Below are positions 1 to 10,185 of a DNA stretch of 64,000 nt, piece after piece. This stretch comes from an uncultured Pelagibacteraceae bacterium (GTDB lineage: Bacteria; Pseudomonadota; Alphaproteobacteria; Pelagibacterales; Pelagibacteraceae): the NCBI GenBank assembly GCA_902523895.1, contig CABZAZ010000001.1:179211-243210 (forward strand), read 5' to 3'. The notes under the pieces are model-generated. The model saw nothing but the letters and a program-made list of their open reading frames with translations. It did no database searches and had not been told where the DNA came from. The position numbers were made by a program, and so were the translations under genes. Within the stretch, counting starts at the first letter, position 1. Each line of letters begins with the position of its first letter.

Positions 1-989
1 AAATGAGGTGAATAACAGGCAGATCTTAAATCCCCAATTAAATTTCCTTTTTCATCTTTAATATTAAGAGATTTAGTTAAATTAATTTTACTAGTATCAA
101 TCTGAACACCCATTAATTTTCTTTTGATCCCGTCTTTTTGAATCTTTTTCAGTCTTTCCTTACCTAAAAAATCTATATCTGTATCTAGATTTACATACTT
201 TTCAAAACCACATTCAAATGGATTATCATTATTGTCAAAATCGTTTCCATAAGAAAGTAAACCACTTTCTATTCTTTCAATTAAATTTGGACATCCAGCT
301 TTTACATTGAATTCTTTTCCTAATACAAAGAGTTGATCATATAAATCTAATCCGGATTTAGTATTTTCAACATAGATCTCAAAACCTCCTTGTTTTGACC
401 AACCAGATCTAGCAATTAAATGTTTTACACCCTTATAATCATAATAATTAAATCCAAAAAATTTTAACTCTTTTATCTCCTTACCAAAAATTTTTTCCAT
501 CAAATCAAAAGATTTGGGTCCTTGAATTGCTAGGATGTCAACATTAGGCTCAAAAATATTTACATTGAATTTATTACCTGATGCTAATCCTTTTGCAAAA
601 AAAATAACATCGGAGTCAGCAATTGAGATCCACCATCTATCTTCAGCTAGCTTTAAAATAACTGGATCATTTACTAAATTTCCACTTTCATCAATTATTG
701 GGCAATAATAACATCTGCCGATTTTGGAATTGGATAAATCTCTACAGGTCATAAGTTGAACAAGTTTCGCTGCATCATTGCCTGAAATTTCAACCTGTCT
801 TTCTGCTGATACATCCCATACTTGAACATTTTTTTTTAAATGATCACAGGATTCTTCTAAAGATCCAAATGCTGCTGGTAACAGCATATGATTATAAACT
901 GTGTAGGCAGTCACACCTTGATTTTCAATTCTTGAAGTATACGGAGTACTTCTCACTCTTCTTGATTTAGCTATTGGATAACTTTTCAT
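1..989 (-). CDS. dmdA: DMSP demethylase DmdA (3' end cut by window edge)
   Basis: The gene runs off the left edge, so 329 codons are visible; the DmdA family is about 370 residues. DmdA is a cytoplasmic GcvT-fold enzyme that moves a methyl group from dimethylsulfoniopropionate to tetrahydrofolate, leaving methylmercaptopropionate. Visible blocks are VYNHMLLP at 31-38, AIQGPKS at 154-160 and [13 protein letters not shown] from 196, a GcvT-like folate-site block with Trp197, Glu204 and Tyr206. I translated this frame by hand. The ATG at 989 overlaps the TGA of the upstream hydrolase (ATGA), so the two are translationally coupled. The dmdB- and dmdC-like genes upstream in the same operon favour DmdA over another GcvT paralogue such as a glycine or sarcosine aminomethyltransferase. 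Confidence 0.85.
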   Translation of the reverse strand, partial: MKSYPIAKSRRVRSTPYTSRIENQGVTAYTVYNHMLLPAAFGSLEESCDHLKKNVQVWDVSAERQVEISGNDAAKLVQLMTCRDLSNSKIGRCYYCPIIDESGNLVNDPVILKLAEDRWWISIADSDVIFFAKGLASGNKFNVNIFEPNVDILAIQGPKSFDLMEKIFGKEIKELKFFGFNYYDYKGVKHLIARSGWSKQGGFEIYVENTKSGLDLYDQLFVLGKEFNVKAGCPNLIERIESGLLSYGNDFDNNDNPFECGFEKYVNLDTDIDFLGKERLKKIQKDGIKRKLMGVQIDTSKINLTKSLNIKDEKGNLIGDLRSACYSPH

Positions 990-1762
990 TTATTTAAGAA
1001 TTCTAAAATCTTTTCTCTCATTTCAAATGCTTTTTCAATCATTATCATATGGCCACATCCTTTGATCACGTGAGTAGTTGAATTTTTAATCAAATTAGAG
1101 AATTTTTTTCCTGCTTCTAAATTAACCATTTTATCTAATTCTCCAAATATAAGCATTGATGGTAGATCGATTTCTTTTGCAGCCTTAGAGCCATTTAAAT
1201 AATTGTTACATGCATTTAAATCAACAGCCAAAATTTCACTTATATCTCTCGGCGATTGAATGATTTTTTCTACTGGGTTACCACCAATAAACTTTTTTGA
1301 ACCCTCATATCCCCATTTCATCATTAATTTAACAGCGTCTGAGTGTCCGCTTTGAGCTAATTCAATTAAATCCGGATGTACTGGCATTTTATTTGAACCT
1401 CCTACAAAAACTAATTTTTTTAGTCTCTCTTTATATCTTGAAGAATATTCGAGTATTTCTAAACATCCTTGAGAATGACCAACTAAAATTAAGTTTTTTA
1501 ATTTTAATTTATCAAATACTTTTTCCATCCAATCAGCAATTTTTTCAACACTATCTAAGCAAGGACCATCTGAATTTCCATGTCCAGGTAAATCTATAGA
1601 TAATACATTATAATTTTTTGATGAAAAAAATTGTTCAGCTAGCGACCAGACAATATGTGAGAGACCACTTCCATGTAAAAATACTATCGTATCTTTATTT
1701 GTATCTATACCCTGGCCAGAGTCGGATGCATGAATGTTTTTGTTTTCTAGTTGGAATATCAA
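986..1762 (-). CDS. alpha/beta hydrolase in the dmd operon
   Basis: A 258-residue single-domain alpha/beta hydrolase with no signal peptide, so cytoplasmic. The oxyanion-hole HGSG is near 30-33, the nucleophile elbow GHSQG is at 95-99 (Ser97), the acid is Asp210 (FGELDK) and the base is His238 (CGHMIM), so the triad is complete. It sits between dmdB (8-bp gap) and dmdA (4-bp overlap) and is surely co-transcribed with them. The substrate is unknown. A thioesterase or esterase acting on a DMSP-pathway CoA intermediate is an inference from position only; a general carboxylesterase or haloperoxidase-like enzyme is equally compatible with the sequence. Confidence 0.85.
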   Translation of the reverse strand: MIFQLENKNIHASDSGQGIDTNKDTIVFLHGSGLSHIVWSLAEQFFSSKNYNVLSIDLPGHGNSDGPCLDSVEKIADWMEKVFDKLKLKNLILVGHSQGCLEILEYSSRYKERLKKLVFVGGSNKMPVHPDLIELAQSGHSDAVKLMMKWGYEGSKKFIGGNPVEKIIQSPRDISEILAVDLNACNNYLNGSKAAKEIDLPSMLIFGELDKMVNLEAGKKFSNLIKNSTTHVIKGCGHMIMIEKAFEMREKILEFLNK

Positions 1763-1770
1763 TTATTTTC

Positions 1771-3387
1771 CTAAAATTTTTTTCTTAACTCAAATTTTTG
1801 AATTTTACCTGTTGAAGTCTTTGGTAATTCACAAAAAACAACTTGTTTCGGCACTTTAAAACCAGCAAGAGTTTCTTTGCAAAAACTTATTAATTCTTTT
1901 TCTGTGACTGGTTTATCTTGGACCATCTCAATAAATGCACATGGGACTTCGCCCCATTTTTCATCTGGTTTTGCTACTACCGCTGCAATAGAAACTGATG
2001 GATGCTTTGCTAAAGTGTTTTCTATTTCGATTGAAGAAATATTTTCACCTCCAGAAATAATGATGTCTTTCGATCTGTCTTGAATTTTAACATATCCATC
2101 TGGATGCATAACTGCCAAATCTCCAGAATGAAACCAACCACCATTCATCGCTTTGTCTGTTGCATTTTTATCCTTGAAATAACCCTTCATAACGACATTT
2201 CCTTTAATCATAATTTCACCAATCGTTTTTCCATCTTTTGGAACTTCTTTCATAGTTTCAGGGTCCATAACTGTGATCCCCTCTGTATTAGGATATCTTA
2301 CACCTTGTCTTGCCTTTATTTCATTTTGTTTTTCTTCATCAAATTCATTCCAAGAATCGTTCCAAGCACATTGAGTAACATGGCCATAAGTTTCTGTTAA
2401 TCCATAGACATGCATTACCTCGAATCCAAGCTCTTTCATTTTTTTAAATATAATACTTGGTGGTGGCGCACCAGCAGTTAATACATAAACTTTTTGTTTT
2501 AATTTTTTTCTATCCGACTCTGGAGCTCCGGTGATCATATTCAATACAATCGGTGCTCCACCAAAATGGGTAACATCATATTTATCAATTAATTCAAATA
2601 TTTTTTTTATATCAATATTTCTTAAACAAATAGTTCTTCCATTTAACATAGGGACAGTCCATGGATAACCCCAACCATTACAATGAAACATAGGTACAAT
2701 TGTTAAAAAATTTAACCTATTTGGCATATTCCATGCAACTGCACTTCCAGTTGACATTAAATATGATCCTCTATGATGATAAACTACACCTTTAGGGTTT
2801 CCAGTTGTTCCTGAAGTATAACTAAGTGATAATGCTTGCCATTCATCTTCTGGCATTTTCCAATCATAATTTTCATCACCAGTGTTTAAAAAACTCTCAT
2901 ATTCTAATTCTCCAATTTGCTCACACTTAGATTGGTCTGCTAATTTATCATTGATATCGATTATTATGATTTTTCTTTTTAAAGTATTTAAGGCCTTTTT
3001 AACCTCAACATGAAGTTGCCTATCAACAACTAAAACTTTTGCCTCACTATGTTCTAAAATATACGCAATTGTCTTAGCATCTAATCTTATATTAATAGTA
3101 TTAAGAACTGCACCTGTCATAGGAACCGAATAGTGTCCTTCAAAAATTTCAGGGGTATTAAAAGCTAAAAATGAAACAGTATCACCCTTACTAACTCCAA
3201 TTTTATTAAGTGCACTAGCAAATTTTACAGTACGTTTATAAACTTGAGACCAAGTATATTTCCTATCTTCATAAATAACTGCTTCATAATTGGGATAAAT
3301 CTCATAAGCTCTTTTCAAAAAAGTCAAAGGTGTTAATGGAACATAATTTGCATCATTTTTATTAAGATTAGTTTCGTAATGGCTCAT
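1771..3387 (-). CDS. dmdB: acyl-CoA synthetase, probable MMPA-CoA ligase DmdB
   Basis: A 538-residue AMP-forming acyl-CoA ligase. The P-loop-like motif YTSGTTGNPKG is at 190-200, the adenylate-binding GWFHSGDLAV and the hinge DRSKDIIISGGENIS lie in the last third, and the C-terminal catalytic lysine is in PKTSTGKIQK (Lys528). DmdB activates methylmercaptopropionate with ATP and CoA in the second step of DMSP demethylation. The family also contains medium-chain fatty acid ligases, so the assignment rests on the neighbours dmdC (directly abutting upstream, no gap) and dmdA. Length and motifs are normal, with no sign of damage. Confidence 0.82.
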   Translation of the reverse strand: MSHYETNLNKNDANYVPLTPLTFLKRAYEIYPNYEAVIYEDRKYTWSQVYKRTVKFASALNKIGVSKGDTVSFLAFNTPEIFEGHYSVPMTGAVLNTINIRLDAKTIAYILEHSEAKVLVVDRQLHVEVKKALNTLKRKIIIIDINDKLADQSKCEQIGELEYESFLNTGDENYDWKMPEDEWQALSLSYTSGTTGNPKGVVYHHRGSYLMSTGSAVAWNMPNRLNFLTIVPMFHCNGWGYPWTVPMLNGRTICLRNIDIKKIFELIDKYDVTHFGGAPIVLNMITGAPESDRKKLKQKVYVLTAGAPPPSIIFKKMKELGFEVMHVYGLTETYGHVTQCAWNDSWNEFDEEKQNEIKARQGVRYPNTEGITVMDPETMKEVPKDGKTIGEIMIKGNVVMKGYFKDKNATDKAMNGGWFHSGDLAVMHPDGYVKIQDRSKDIIISGGENISSIEIENTLAKHPSVSIAAVVAKPDEKWGEVPCAFIEMVQDKPVTEKELISFCKETLAGFKVPKQVVFCELPKTSTGKIQKFELRKKF

Positions 3388-5151
3388 TTAATTGAACTTG
3401 AAATTCATTATATTTGAACTTCCAGAGATTGCAGACTTATAATGATGTTCAGCTCTAGGTAATACTTTATCAAAATAAAATCTAGCAGTGTCTATTTTAT
3501 CATTATAAAAATTTTTATTTTCCTCATAATCTTTAAAACTTACCTCTAAAACCTTAATCCATGCATATGCAATAGATACATAACCTAAAGTTTTAAGGTA
3601 ATCATTAGCTGCTGCACTAACATCATCTTTTGATGTAGTTGCTTTATCTGTAATCCAATCACTAAATTTTTTAAGAGTGTCTAAATTCTTATTAAATTCT
3701 GATAAAAATGGTTTAATTTTTTCATTGTCAGTTTCACACTCTGACTTAACATGGTCTAAAAATTTATTTATTATATTGACGTTTTTATTTGATAATTTTC
3801 TGAAAACTAGGTCTGAAGCTTGAACCGAATTTGTACCTTCATAGATAGGTGTAATTCTATTATCTCTATATAATTGTTCTATTCCTTGATCTTTAGTGTA
3901 TCCGTATCCACCATGTATTTGCATAGCATCACTTGTGATTTCCATTGCTAAATCTGTGAATAATGATTTTACCACAGGAGTCATGAGGGAAACATAATCT
4001 GAGGCTTCCTGACGGGTTTTTTCATCTGGATGATTTAAACTTACTTCAGTTTGCTGCGACAACCAAAAACATAAAGCTCTTTCACCTTCAATAATTGATT
4101 TCATATTAAGTAGGGTTCTTCTAATGTCAGCGTGTTCAATTATAAAATCTGCACCATTTTTTGAATTAGAATTATTTGATTTTCCTTGTTTTCTCTCTTT
4201 TGCATAAGTAAGTGAATTTTGATAGGCAATTTCTGAAATACCTAATCCTTGTATACCAACAACTATTCTTTCAAGATTCATCATGGTGAACATTGCACTT
4301 AATCCTTTTTCTTTAGCACCTATCATGTATCCAGTAGCATCATCAAAATTTAATACACAAGTTGCTGATCCCTTTATTCCCATCTTAGTCTCTATAGATC
4401 CTGTAGATATCCCATTTCTTGGTCCAATTGTTCCGTCGTCTTTAACCACAAATTTTGGAACTAAAAACAAACTTATTCCTTTTGTGCCTGCTGGAGAGTC
4501 GTCAGCTCTTGCCAAAACTAGATGAATAATATTCTCAGTTAAATCATGATCACCAGATGTAATAAATATTTTTTGACCACTTATTCTATAAGTTCCGTCA
4601 GTTTGTTTCTTAGCTTTTGTTCTTAGTAAACCCAAATCGGTACCACATATTGGCTCAGTTAAACACATAGTGCCGCTCCATTTTCCCTCAACTATTTTAG
4701 GTAAATATTTATTTTTTATATCATCTGTAGCATGATGATTAATACAATTATATGCACCTATACTTAGTTCGCTGTATAATTTAAAAGACAAACTTGCTGA
4801 GGAAAGCATTTCATCAAAAAATGCACTTACAGTTTTTGGCATACCTTGACCCCCATATTTTGGATCACAAGATAATGAAGTCCATCCGTCCTCAATGTAT
4901 TTTTTGTAAGCTTCTTTATAACCTGGAGGAGTTCTTACTACTCCATTTTCTAAAACTGCAGGATTTTCGTCACCAGCTTTAGCTAACGGTAAAATTAAAT
5001 TTTGATTAATCTTCGCTGCCTCCTGTAAAATATCTTTTACTAAATCAGTTGTTACCTCTTTATATTTTTCTAACTCATTATATTTTTGATTATTTCTAAG
5101 TTTCTCGAATAGAAACATCATATCGTCAACAGGGGCGGTATAGCTTGGCAT
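3388..5151 (-). CDS. dmdC: acyl-CoA dehydrogenase, probable MMPA-CoA dehydrogenase DmdC
   Basis: A 587-residue member of the large acyl-CoA dehydrogenase branch to which DmdC belongs, with an extra C-terminal helical region. Visible are the FAD/substrate block MCLTEPICGTDLG (162-174), the SGQKIFITSGDHD block (191-203), and IHGGYGYTKDQGIEQLYRD followed by the catalytic glutamate in IYEGTNSVQ (Glu438). DmdC oxidises MMPA-CoA to methylthioacryloyl-CoA using FAD and electron transfer flavoprotein. Its TAA stop is immediately followed by the dmdB ATG. It starts 26 bp after the leuB stop, so the dmd genes look like an extension of the leu operon unless an internal promoter lies within leuB. Confidence 0.82.
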   Translation of the reverse strand: MPSYTAPVDDMMFLFEKLRNNQKYNELEKYKEVTTDLVKDILQEAAKINQNLILPLAKAGDENPAVLENGVVRTPPGYKEAYKKYIEDGWTSLSCDPKYGGQGMPKTVSAFFDEMLSSASLSFKLYSELSIGAYNCINHHATDDIKNKYLPKIVEGKWSGTMCLTEPICGTDLGLLRTKAKKQTDGTYRISGQKIFITSGDHDLTENIIHLVLARADDSPAGTKGISLFLVPKFVVKDDGTIGPRNGISTGSIETKMGIKGSATCVLNFDDATGYMIGAKEKGLSAMFTMMNLERIVVGIQGLGISEIAYQNSLTYAKERKQGKSNNSNSKNGADFIIEHADIRRTLLNMKSIIEGERALCFWLSQQTEVSLNHPDEKTRQEASDYVSLMTPVVKSLFTDLAMEITSDAMQIHGGYGYTKDQGIEQLYRDNRITPIYEGTNSVQASDLVFRKLSNKNVNIINKFLDHVKSECETDNEKIKPFLSEFNKNLDTLKKFSDWITDKATTSKDDVSAAANDYLKTLGYVSIAYAWIKVLEVSFKDYEENKNFYNDKIDTARFYFDKVLPRAEHHYKSAISGSSNIMNFKFN

Positions 5152-5177
5152 AGTATGACTTTAAGATAATTAATTAA

Positions 5178-6284
5178 TTATTGCAATTTTGAAATGATCG
5201 CATCACCCATTTGAGAAGTAGAAACTTCTTTCATTTTATCAGACATTATATCTTTTGTTCTTAATCCATCATTAAGAGCCTCTTGTACAGCCTTTTCTAG
5301 GGCCTCTGCCTCTTTATCTAAATCTAAAGAATATCTTAGTGCCATAGCAAAACTCAAAATTGAGGCGATGGGATTAGCAACTCCTTTTCCAGCAATGTCT
5401 GGAGCTGAACCATGAATAGGTTCATACATAGCTCTCATTTCGCCATCCTTATTTTTTGCACCTAATGATGCAGAAGGTAGTAATCCAAGAGAACCTGTTA
5501 ACATAGAAGCCTCATCTGATAACATGTCACCAAATAAATTATCAGTTAAGATTACATCAAATTGCTTTGGGTTTCTTACTAATTGCATTGCACAATTATC
5601 AGCCAACATATGACTTAACTCGACCTCCTTATAATCTTTATCATGTAATGATTGCACTTCTTCTTTCCAAAGTTGACCCGCTTCCATTACATTAGATTTT
5701 TCACAAGATATGACTCTATTTGATCTTTTTTTAGCTAAGTCAAAAGCAACTCTAGCTACTCTAATAATTTCACTACTGGTATAAGTATGAGTGTTTACTC
5801 CTTTTCTTTCTCCATTTTCTATTGGTTTAATTCCTCTTGGTTCACCAAAATATACTCCACCAGTTAATTCTCTAACTATTAAAATATCTAAACCCGATAC
5901 AATTTCTGGTTTTAAAGTTGAGGCATTTACCAATTGTTCAAAGCATATTGCTGGCCTTAAATTAGCAAAAAGTTTTAGTTCTTTTCTAAGTTTTAAAAGG
6001 GCTCTCTCAGGTTTTTTTGAAAATTCTACACCATCCCATTTTGGTCCACCAACTGCACCTAACATTATTACAGCGCTCTCTAATGCTTTATAAAAAACTT
6101 CATCAGTAAGAGGTGTTCCATGCTTATCAAAAGAAATTCCTCCAACTAAATCCTCATCAATTTCAAAATCTAAAGATTTTTTATCATTGAACCAATTGAT
6201 TACTTTTTTGACCTCTGCAATCACTTCAGGACCTATTCCATCACCTGGTAACAATAACACTCTTCTTTTTTTAACTTTAATCAT
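5178..6284 (-). CDS. leuB: 3-isopropylmalate dehydrogenase
   Basis: A 368-residue cytoplasmic enzyme that oxidatively decarboxylates 3-isopropylmalate to 2-oxoisocaproate with NAD+, the third leucine-specific step. The N-terminal [11 protein letters not shown] motif, [24 protein letters not shown] and the substrate/metal-binding [17 protein letters not shown] block are all present, followed by [18 protein letters not shown]. Its start overlaps the end of leuD by 8 bp, indicating coupled translation in the leuC-leuD-leuB order. No leuA is visible in the window. Confidence 0.97.
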   Translation of the reverse strand: MIKVKKRRVLLLPGDGIGPEVIAEVKKVINWFNDKKSLDFEIDEDLVGGISFDKHGTPLTDEVFYKALESAVIMLGAVGGPKWDGVEFSKKPERALLKLRKELKLFANLRPAICFEQLVNASTLKPEIVSGLDILIVRELTGGVYFGEPRGIKPIENGERKGVNTHTYTSSEIIRVARVAFDLAKKRSNRVISCEKSNVMEAGQLWKEEVQSLHDKDYKEVELSHMLADNCAMQLVRNPKQFDVILTDNLFGDMLSDEASMLTGSLGLLPSASLGAKNKDGEMRAMYEPIHGSAPDIAGKGVANPIASILSFAMALRYSLDLDKEAEALEKAVQEALNDGLRTKDIMSDKMKEVSTSQMGDAIISKLQ

Positions 6285-6882
6285 TAAACACCCAGGGCTT
6301 TTTGACTTTTAAATCTTTTTCAAAAATTTCTATTTTATCAGATTTTTTTAATGAAAGAGCTATATCGTCTAATCCTTCTAACAAACACTTTTTTTTAAAC
6401 GAGTCTACTTTAAATTTTAATTCATTATTTCCAAAAATAACTTTTTCTTCCTTAAGATCTATAAAAATTTCCTCTTTTCTTTTTGCATACTCTGATAGTT
6501 CTTTAATTTTATCATCATCTAAAATTATTGGTAAAATTCCATTTTTAAAACAGTTGTTATAAAAGATATCTGCAAAACTAGAACTTATCACACACGTGAT
6601 ACCAAAATCTAATAATGCCCATGGAGCATGTTCTCTTGAAGAACCACAACCAAAATTTTTTCCAGCAATTAGAATTTTTGAGTTATTGTAAGGATCTGTG
6701 TTTAAAACAAAGTCATTTATTTCTTTACCTTGATCATCATATCTCATCTCAAAAAATAAATTTTTGCCCAGTCCAGTTCTTTTAATTGTTTTTAAAAATT
6801 GTTTTGGAATAATCATATCTGTATCAATATTAACTATTGGCAAATACGCTGGTATACTCTTCAAGGTGTTAAATTTTTGCAT
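6277..6882 (-). CDS. leuD: 3-isopropylmalate dehydratase small subunit
   Basis: A 201-residue swivel-domain subunit of isopropylmalate isomerase, which converts 2- to 3-isopropylmalate together with LeuC. The start matches the family ([16 protein letters not shown] near 17-32). The signature [15 protein letters not shown] and the following [17 protein letters not shown] are both seen. It lies 1 bp after the leuC stop and overlaps leuB by 8 bp. The isomerase is completed by leuC; nothing is unusual. Confidence 0.97.
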   Translation of the reverse strand: MQKFNTLKSIPAYLPIVNIDTDMIIPKQFLKTIKRTGLGKNLFFEMRYDDQGKEINDFVLNTDPYNNSKILIAGKNFGCGSSREHAPWALLDFGITCVISSSFADIFYNNCFKNGILPIILDDDKIKELSEYAKRKEEIFIDLKEEKVIFGNNELKFKVDSFKKKCLLEGLDDIALSLKKSDKIEIFEKDLKVKKPWVFND

Positions 6883-6883
6883 G

Positions 6884-8287
6884 TTAATTTTGATATTTCC
6901 TTACATCATCAAGGTTTCCAGAGATTGCTGCTGCTGCTGCCATACCTGGGCTTACTAAATGGGTTCTTCCACCTCTACCTTGCCTACCTTCAAAATTTCT
7001 ATTTGATGTAGATGCACATCTTTCTTCAGGTTTTAACTTATCTGCATTCATAGCTAAACACATTGAACAACCTGGCTCTCTCCATTCAAATCCTGACTTT
7101 ACAAAAATTTTATCTAATCCTTCTTGTTCTGCTTGTTCTTTAACTAGCCCTGATCCAGGAACAACCATTGCATGAACATGAGAGGCAATTTTTTTATCTT
7201 TTAAAATTTTTGCAGCCTCTCTTAAATCTTCAATTCTCCCATTAGTACAGCTCCCAATGAAAACTTTATCAATTTTAATATCTTTAGCTGCCATATCTGG
7301 TTTCAAGCCCATATAATTTAAGGCTCGTTCCAAAGAATTTTTTCTATCCTCATCTTTCTCATTTTTTGGATTTGGTACTCTTTCATCTATCGTAATAACA
7401 TCCTGAGGTGAAGTTCCCCAAGTTATCATTGGCGAAATTTCATTAGCAGTTAGGTTTACCTCTTTGTCAAACTTTGCACCCTCATCAGTATTTAAATTTT
7501 TCCAATTATCTAGTGCTTTATCCCAATCATCTCCCTTAGGAGACATCGGTCTACCTTCTAAGTATTTAAATATTTTTTCATCAGGAGCAATTAATCCTGC
7601 TCTTGCACCACCTTCAATTGTCATATTACAAATTGTCATTCTATTCTCAACACTAAGCGATTTAATTAGATCACCTGCATATTCTATTACACATCCTGTT
7701 CCTCCCGCAGTTCCAATTTTTCCAATTATTTGAAGAATTACATCTTTTGATGTTACACCTAATGGAAGTGTGCCGTTGACATTTATTCTAAAATTCTTTG
7801 CTTTTTTTTGAACTAATGTTTGAGTTGCTAAAACATGTTCTACTTCTGAAGTTCCAATACCAAAAGCTAATGCACCAAATGCTCCATGTGTTGCTGTATG
7901 ACTATCACCACAGACAATAACTGTACCGGGTTGAGTAAAGCCTTGTTCAGGCCCTGTGACATGAACAATTCCTTGTCTCTTATCGCTCATTCCAAAAAGT
8001 TTAATACCAAACTCTTTACAATTAGCCTCTAAAGTTTCAACTTGAATTTTAGATTCATGGTCTGAAATACCTTTTGACCTATCCGTTGTTGGAACATTAT
8101 GATCTGCAACGGCTAATGTCAATTTTGGGTGTCTTACTTTACGTTTAGAATTTCTTAATCCCTCAAAGGCTTGCGGGCTAGTGACTTCATGAACTAAATG
8201 TCTGTCAACAAACAATAAAGCTGTTCCATCTTCTTGCTGATGAACTAAATGCTCGTTCCAAATTTTATCGTAAAGAGTATTGGGCAT
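6884..8287 (-). CDS. leuC: 3-isopropylmalate dehydratase large subunit
   Basis: A 467-residue aconitase-family subunit that carries the 4Fe-4S cluster. [34 protein letters not shown] (first cluster cysteine) and [10 protein letters not shown] (the CxxC pair) supply the three cluster ligands. [19 protein letters not shown] near the C-terminus is the family signature. It acts with LeuD. It begins 11 bp downstream of rplS, so a ribosomal-protein operon reads directly into leucine synthesis. Confidence 0.97.
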   Translation of the reverse strand: MPNTLYDKIWNEHLVHQQEDGTALLFVDRHLVHEVTSPQAFEGLRNSKRKVRHPKLTLAVADHNVPTTDRSKGISDHESKIQVETLEANCKEFGIKLFGMSDKRQGIVHVTGPEQGFTQPGTVIVCGDSHTATHGAFGALAFGIGTSEVEHVLATQTLVQKKAKNFRINVNGTLPLGVTSKDVILQIIGKIGTAGGTGCVIEYAGDLIKSLSVENRMTICNMTIEGGARAGLIAPDEKIFKYLEGRPMSPKGDDWDKALDNWKNLNTDEGAKFDKEVNLTANEISPMITWGTSPQDVITIDERVPNPKNEKDEDRKNSLERALNYMGLKPDMAAKDIKIDKVFIGSCTNGRIEDLREAAKILKDKKIASHVHAMVVPGSGLVKEQAEQEGLDKIFVKSGFEWREPGCSMCLAMNADKLKPEERCASTSNRNFEGRQGRGGRTHLVSPGMAAAAAISGNLDDVRKYQN

Positions 8288-8298
8288 TGAGAAAAAAA

Positions 8299-8883
8299 TT
8301 ATTTTTTTTCCTGTAAATTTTCAAGTTTTTTTTCAGTTTTAGTTTCAGCTTTGGGTGCCTCTTTCTTCATCTCTGTTTTTGGGGCTTCTTCTTTTTTAGG
8401 CTCTACAGTTGGGGTAGCCTCTTTAGCCTCTTTTGGAGATTCTGGTGCACTTTCTTTTTCAGCTGGCGCTAGATTTTCTTCAGTAACAGTCTCAGGCTTG
8501 ACGTCAATATCGATACCAATTTTTTTTCTTATTTTTTCAGCGATCCTAGCAGATTTTCCAGTTCTATCTCTTAAATAATACAGTTTAGCTCTTCTTACTT
8601 TTCCTGAACGAATTACTTTGATTGAGTCAATAACAGTTCCATACAATGGGAAAGTTCTTTCAACACCTTCTCCAAAAGATATTTTTCTAACAGTAAAAGA
8701 TGAGTTTATGTCTCTACTTTTTTTAGCTATACAAACACCTTCGAAATATTGAATTCTCTCTTTTTTTCCCTCTGTAATTCTGACGCCAACTTTAACAACA
8801 TCACCAGGAAAGAAATCAGGGATCTTTTTTTCTGACAGAATTTTTTTAACGTTATTTTGGTTTATTTCTTCTATTGTTTTCAT
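8299..8883 (-). CDS. rplS: ribosomal protein L19 with long charged C-terminal tail
   Basis: The L19 core occupies roughly residues 1-115: [59 protein letters not shown] take the ATG at 8883 ([11 protein letters not shown]); an in-frame TTG 15 bp upstream is less likely because it nearly abuts the trmD stop. The protein is 194 residues against a usual 115-130, because residues from about 125 on form a Pro/Glu/Lys/Ala tail with [11 protein letters not shown] segments resembling the S16 tail encoded two genes upstream. The tail is probably disordered. The operon order rpsP-trmD-rplS is conserved; a separate rimM gene between rpsP and trmD is missing here. Confidence 0.95.
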   Translation of the reverse strand: MKTIEEINQNNVKKILSEKKIPDFFPGDVVKVGVRITEGKKERIQYFEGVCIAKKSRDINSSFTVRKISFGEGVERTFPLYGTVIDSIKVIRSGKVRRAKLYYLRDRTGKSARIAEKIRKKIGIDIDVKPETVTEENLAPAEKESAPESPKEAKEATPTVEPKKEEAPKTEMKKEAPKAETKTEKKLENLQEKK

Positions 8884-8899
8884 TTTAATATTTAACAAA

Positions 8900-9586
8900 T
8901 TAATTCTTCTTATATTTATGCCACAAATCTGGTCTTCGGTCGCGTGTTATAGCCTCAGATTGAGATAAACGCCAGTCTTTAATTTTAGCGTGATCACCAG
9001 ATAATAACACATCTGGAACTGATTTTTCCTCCCAAATCTGGGGTTTGGTATATTGTGGATACTCCAAAAGACCATTTTCAAAAGTTTCTTCTGAAGCTGA
9101 TTTATCATTCCCTAAGACTCCAGGTAAAAGTCTCAATACACTATCAAGCACTACCAGCGCTGCAGTTTCTCCGCCTGACAATACATAGTCTCCTACACTA
9201 ATCTCTTCAATATTTCTTGTAGATAATACTCTCTCATCAACACCTTCGAAATGACCACAAATTAATGAGAAGGATTTTTCTAATGATAGATCTTGTGCAA
9301 GTTTTTGATTAAATACTTTGCCTTTCGGTGAAAGATACAAAATCCTATCTCCTTTATTTATGTTTTGATCGATAGAATTTGCTAAAACATCAGGTTTTAA
9401 TAACATGCCTGTTCCACCACCGTAAGGAGTATCATCAACTGTTTTATGTTTGTCTGTAGCTGCATCTCTTATATTTATCACATTCAAACTCCACAATTTT
9501 TTAGACATCGCTTTTCCGTAAAGACCTTTTCCTAAAGGCCCAGGAAAAATATCTGGATAAAGTGTAAATACTTGAACTTGCAACAT
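8900..9586 (-). CDS. trmD: tRNA (guanine37-N1)-methyltransferase
   Basis: A 228-residue SPOUT-class methyltransferase that methylates G37 next to the anticodon using S-adenosylmethionine and so guards against frameshifting. The trefoil-knot segments [22 protein letters not shown] and [17 protein letters not shown] are seen, then the C-terminal RRPDLW. The N-terminal [20 protein letters not shown] is typical, and the start is MLQVQVF at 9586. It lies between rpsP (14-bp gap) and rplS (16-bp gap), the usual TrmD context. Confidence 0.97.
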   Translation of the reverse strand: MLQVQVFTLYPDIFPGPLGKGLYGKAMSKKLWSLNVINIRDAATDKHKTVDDTPYGGGTGMLLKPDVLANSIDQNINKGDRILYLSPKGKVFNQKLAQDLSLEKSFSLICGHFEGVDERVLSTRNIEEISVGDYVLSGGETAALVVLDSVLRLLPGVLGNDKSASEETFENGLLEYPQYTKPQIWEEKSVPDVLLSGDHAKIKDWRLSQSEAITRDRRPDLWHKYKKN

Positions 9587-9600
9587 TAATATCCTTTACT

Positions 9601-10173
9601 TTATTTCTTCTCTTCTTTTTTAGCTTCTGCTTTTGGAGCTTCTTCTTTTTTAGCTTCTGCTTTTGGAGCTTCTTCTTTTTTAGCTTCTGCTTTTGGAGCT
9701 TCTTCTTTTTTAGCTTCTGCTTTTGGAGCTTCTTCTTTTTTAGCTTCTGCTTTTGGAGCTTCTTCTTTTTTAGCTTCTGCTTTTGGAGCTTCTTCTTTTT
9801 TAGCTTCTCCAGCTGGAGCAGCATCTGCCTTTGAAGACTCTTCCTTTTTAGTTTCTTCTGAACCTTCTTTTTTTCTATCTTTTTTTGGAATTGCTTTTTG
9901 TGGGTTATTTCCATTAGCAGGCATAGGCATCAATTCATTCTCACCTAAAATTCTAGCTACTCTTGTTGTAGGTTGTGCACCTTGACCCAACCAATACTTT
10001 ATTCTCTCAGCCTCTAATCCAATTCTTTCTTTTTTTTCTTTTGGTAACAATGGATTAAAAAAACCTACTTTCTCTATAAATCTACCATCTCTAGCAAATC
10101 GACTATCGGCTACAACAACCTTATAAACAGGCCTCTTTTTTGTGCCACCTCTAGATAATCTTAATTTTAACAT
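9601..10173 (-). CDS. rpsP: ribosomal protein S16 with repetitive charged tail
   Basis: Residues 1-80 are a standard S16 ([56 protein letters not shown]). The family norm is 80-100 residues; this protein is 190. The second half is Lys/Glu/Ala/Pro-rich and ends in near-perfect ten-residue repeats of the type [10 protein letters not shown] encoded by a perfect 30-bp tandem DNA repeat. The tail should be highly charged and disordered, extending from the 30S surface. Its role is unknown. It is 12 bp downstream of ffh and is followed by trmD. Confidence 0.95.
   Translation of the reverse strand: MLKLRLSRGGTKKRPVYKVVVADSRFARDGRFIEKVGFFNPLLPKEKKERIGLEAERIKYWLGQGAQPTTRVARILGENELMPMPANGNNPQKAIPKKDRKKEGSEETKKEESSKADAAPAGEAKKEEAPKAEAKKEEAPKAEAKKEEAPKAEAKKEEAPKAEAKKEEAPKAEAKKEEAPKAEAKKEEKK
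9611..9808 (-). repeat. 30-bp perfect tandem repeat inside rpsP
   Basis: Six identical 30-bp units run from 9611 to 9790, followed by an 18-bp partial copy to about 9808. The unit length is a multiple of three, so copy-number change adds or removes ten residues without breaking the frame. Perfect nucleotide identity, including third codon positions, points to recent expansion by slippage or unequal recombination. It is coding and is not a CRISPR, because there are no spacers. Confidence 0.97.
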
Positions 10174-10185
10174 TTACTCTCCTTT

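Noticed and set aside
9611..9808. CRISPR-like repeat array
   Set aside because: The units are contiguous with no spacers, stay in frame with rpsP and encode the protein tail; no cas genes are present.
9501..9914. Lys/Gln/Leu repeat protein in a second frame over the rpsP tail and trmD start
   Set aside because: It is a shadow of the 30-bp repeat in another frame. S16 and TrmD in the other frames have clear family motifs and proper starts.
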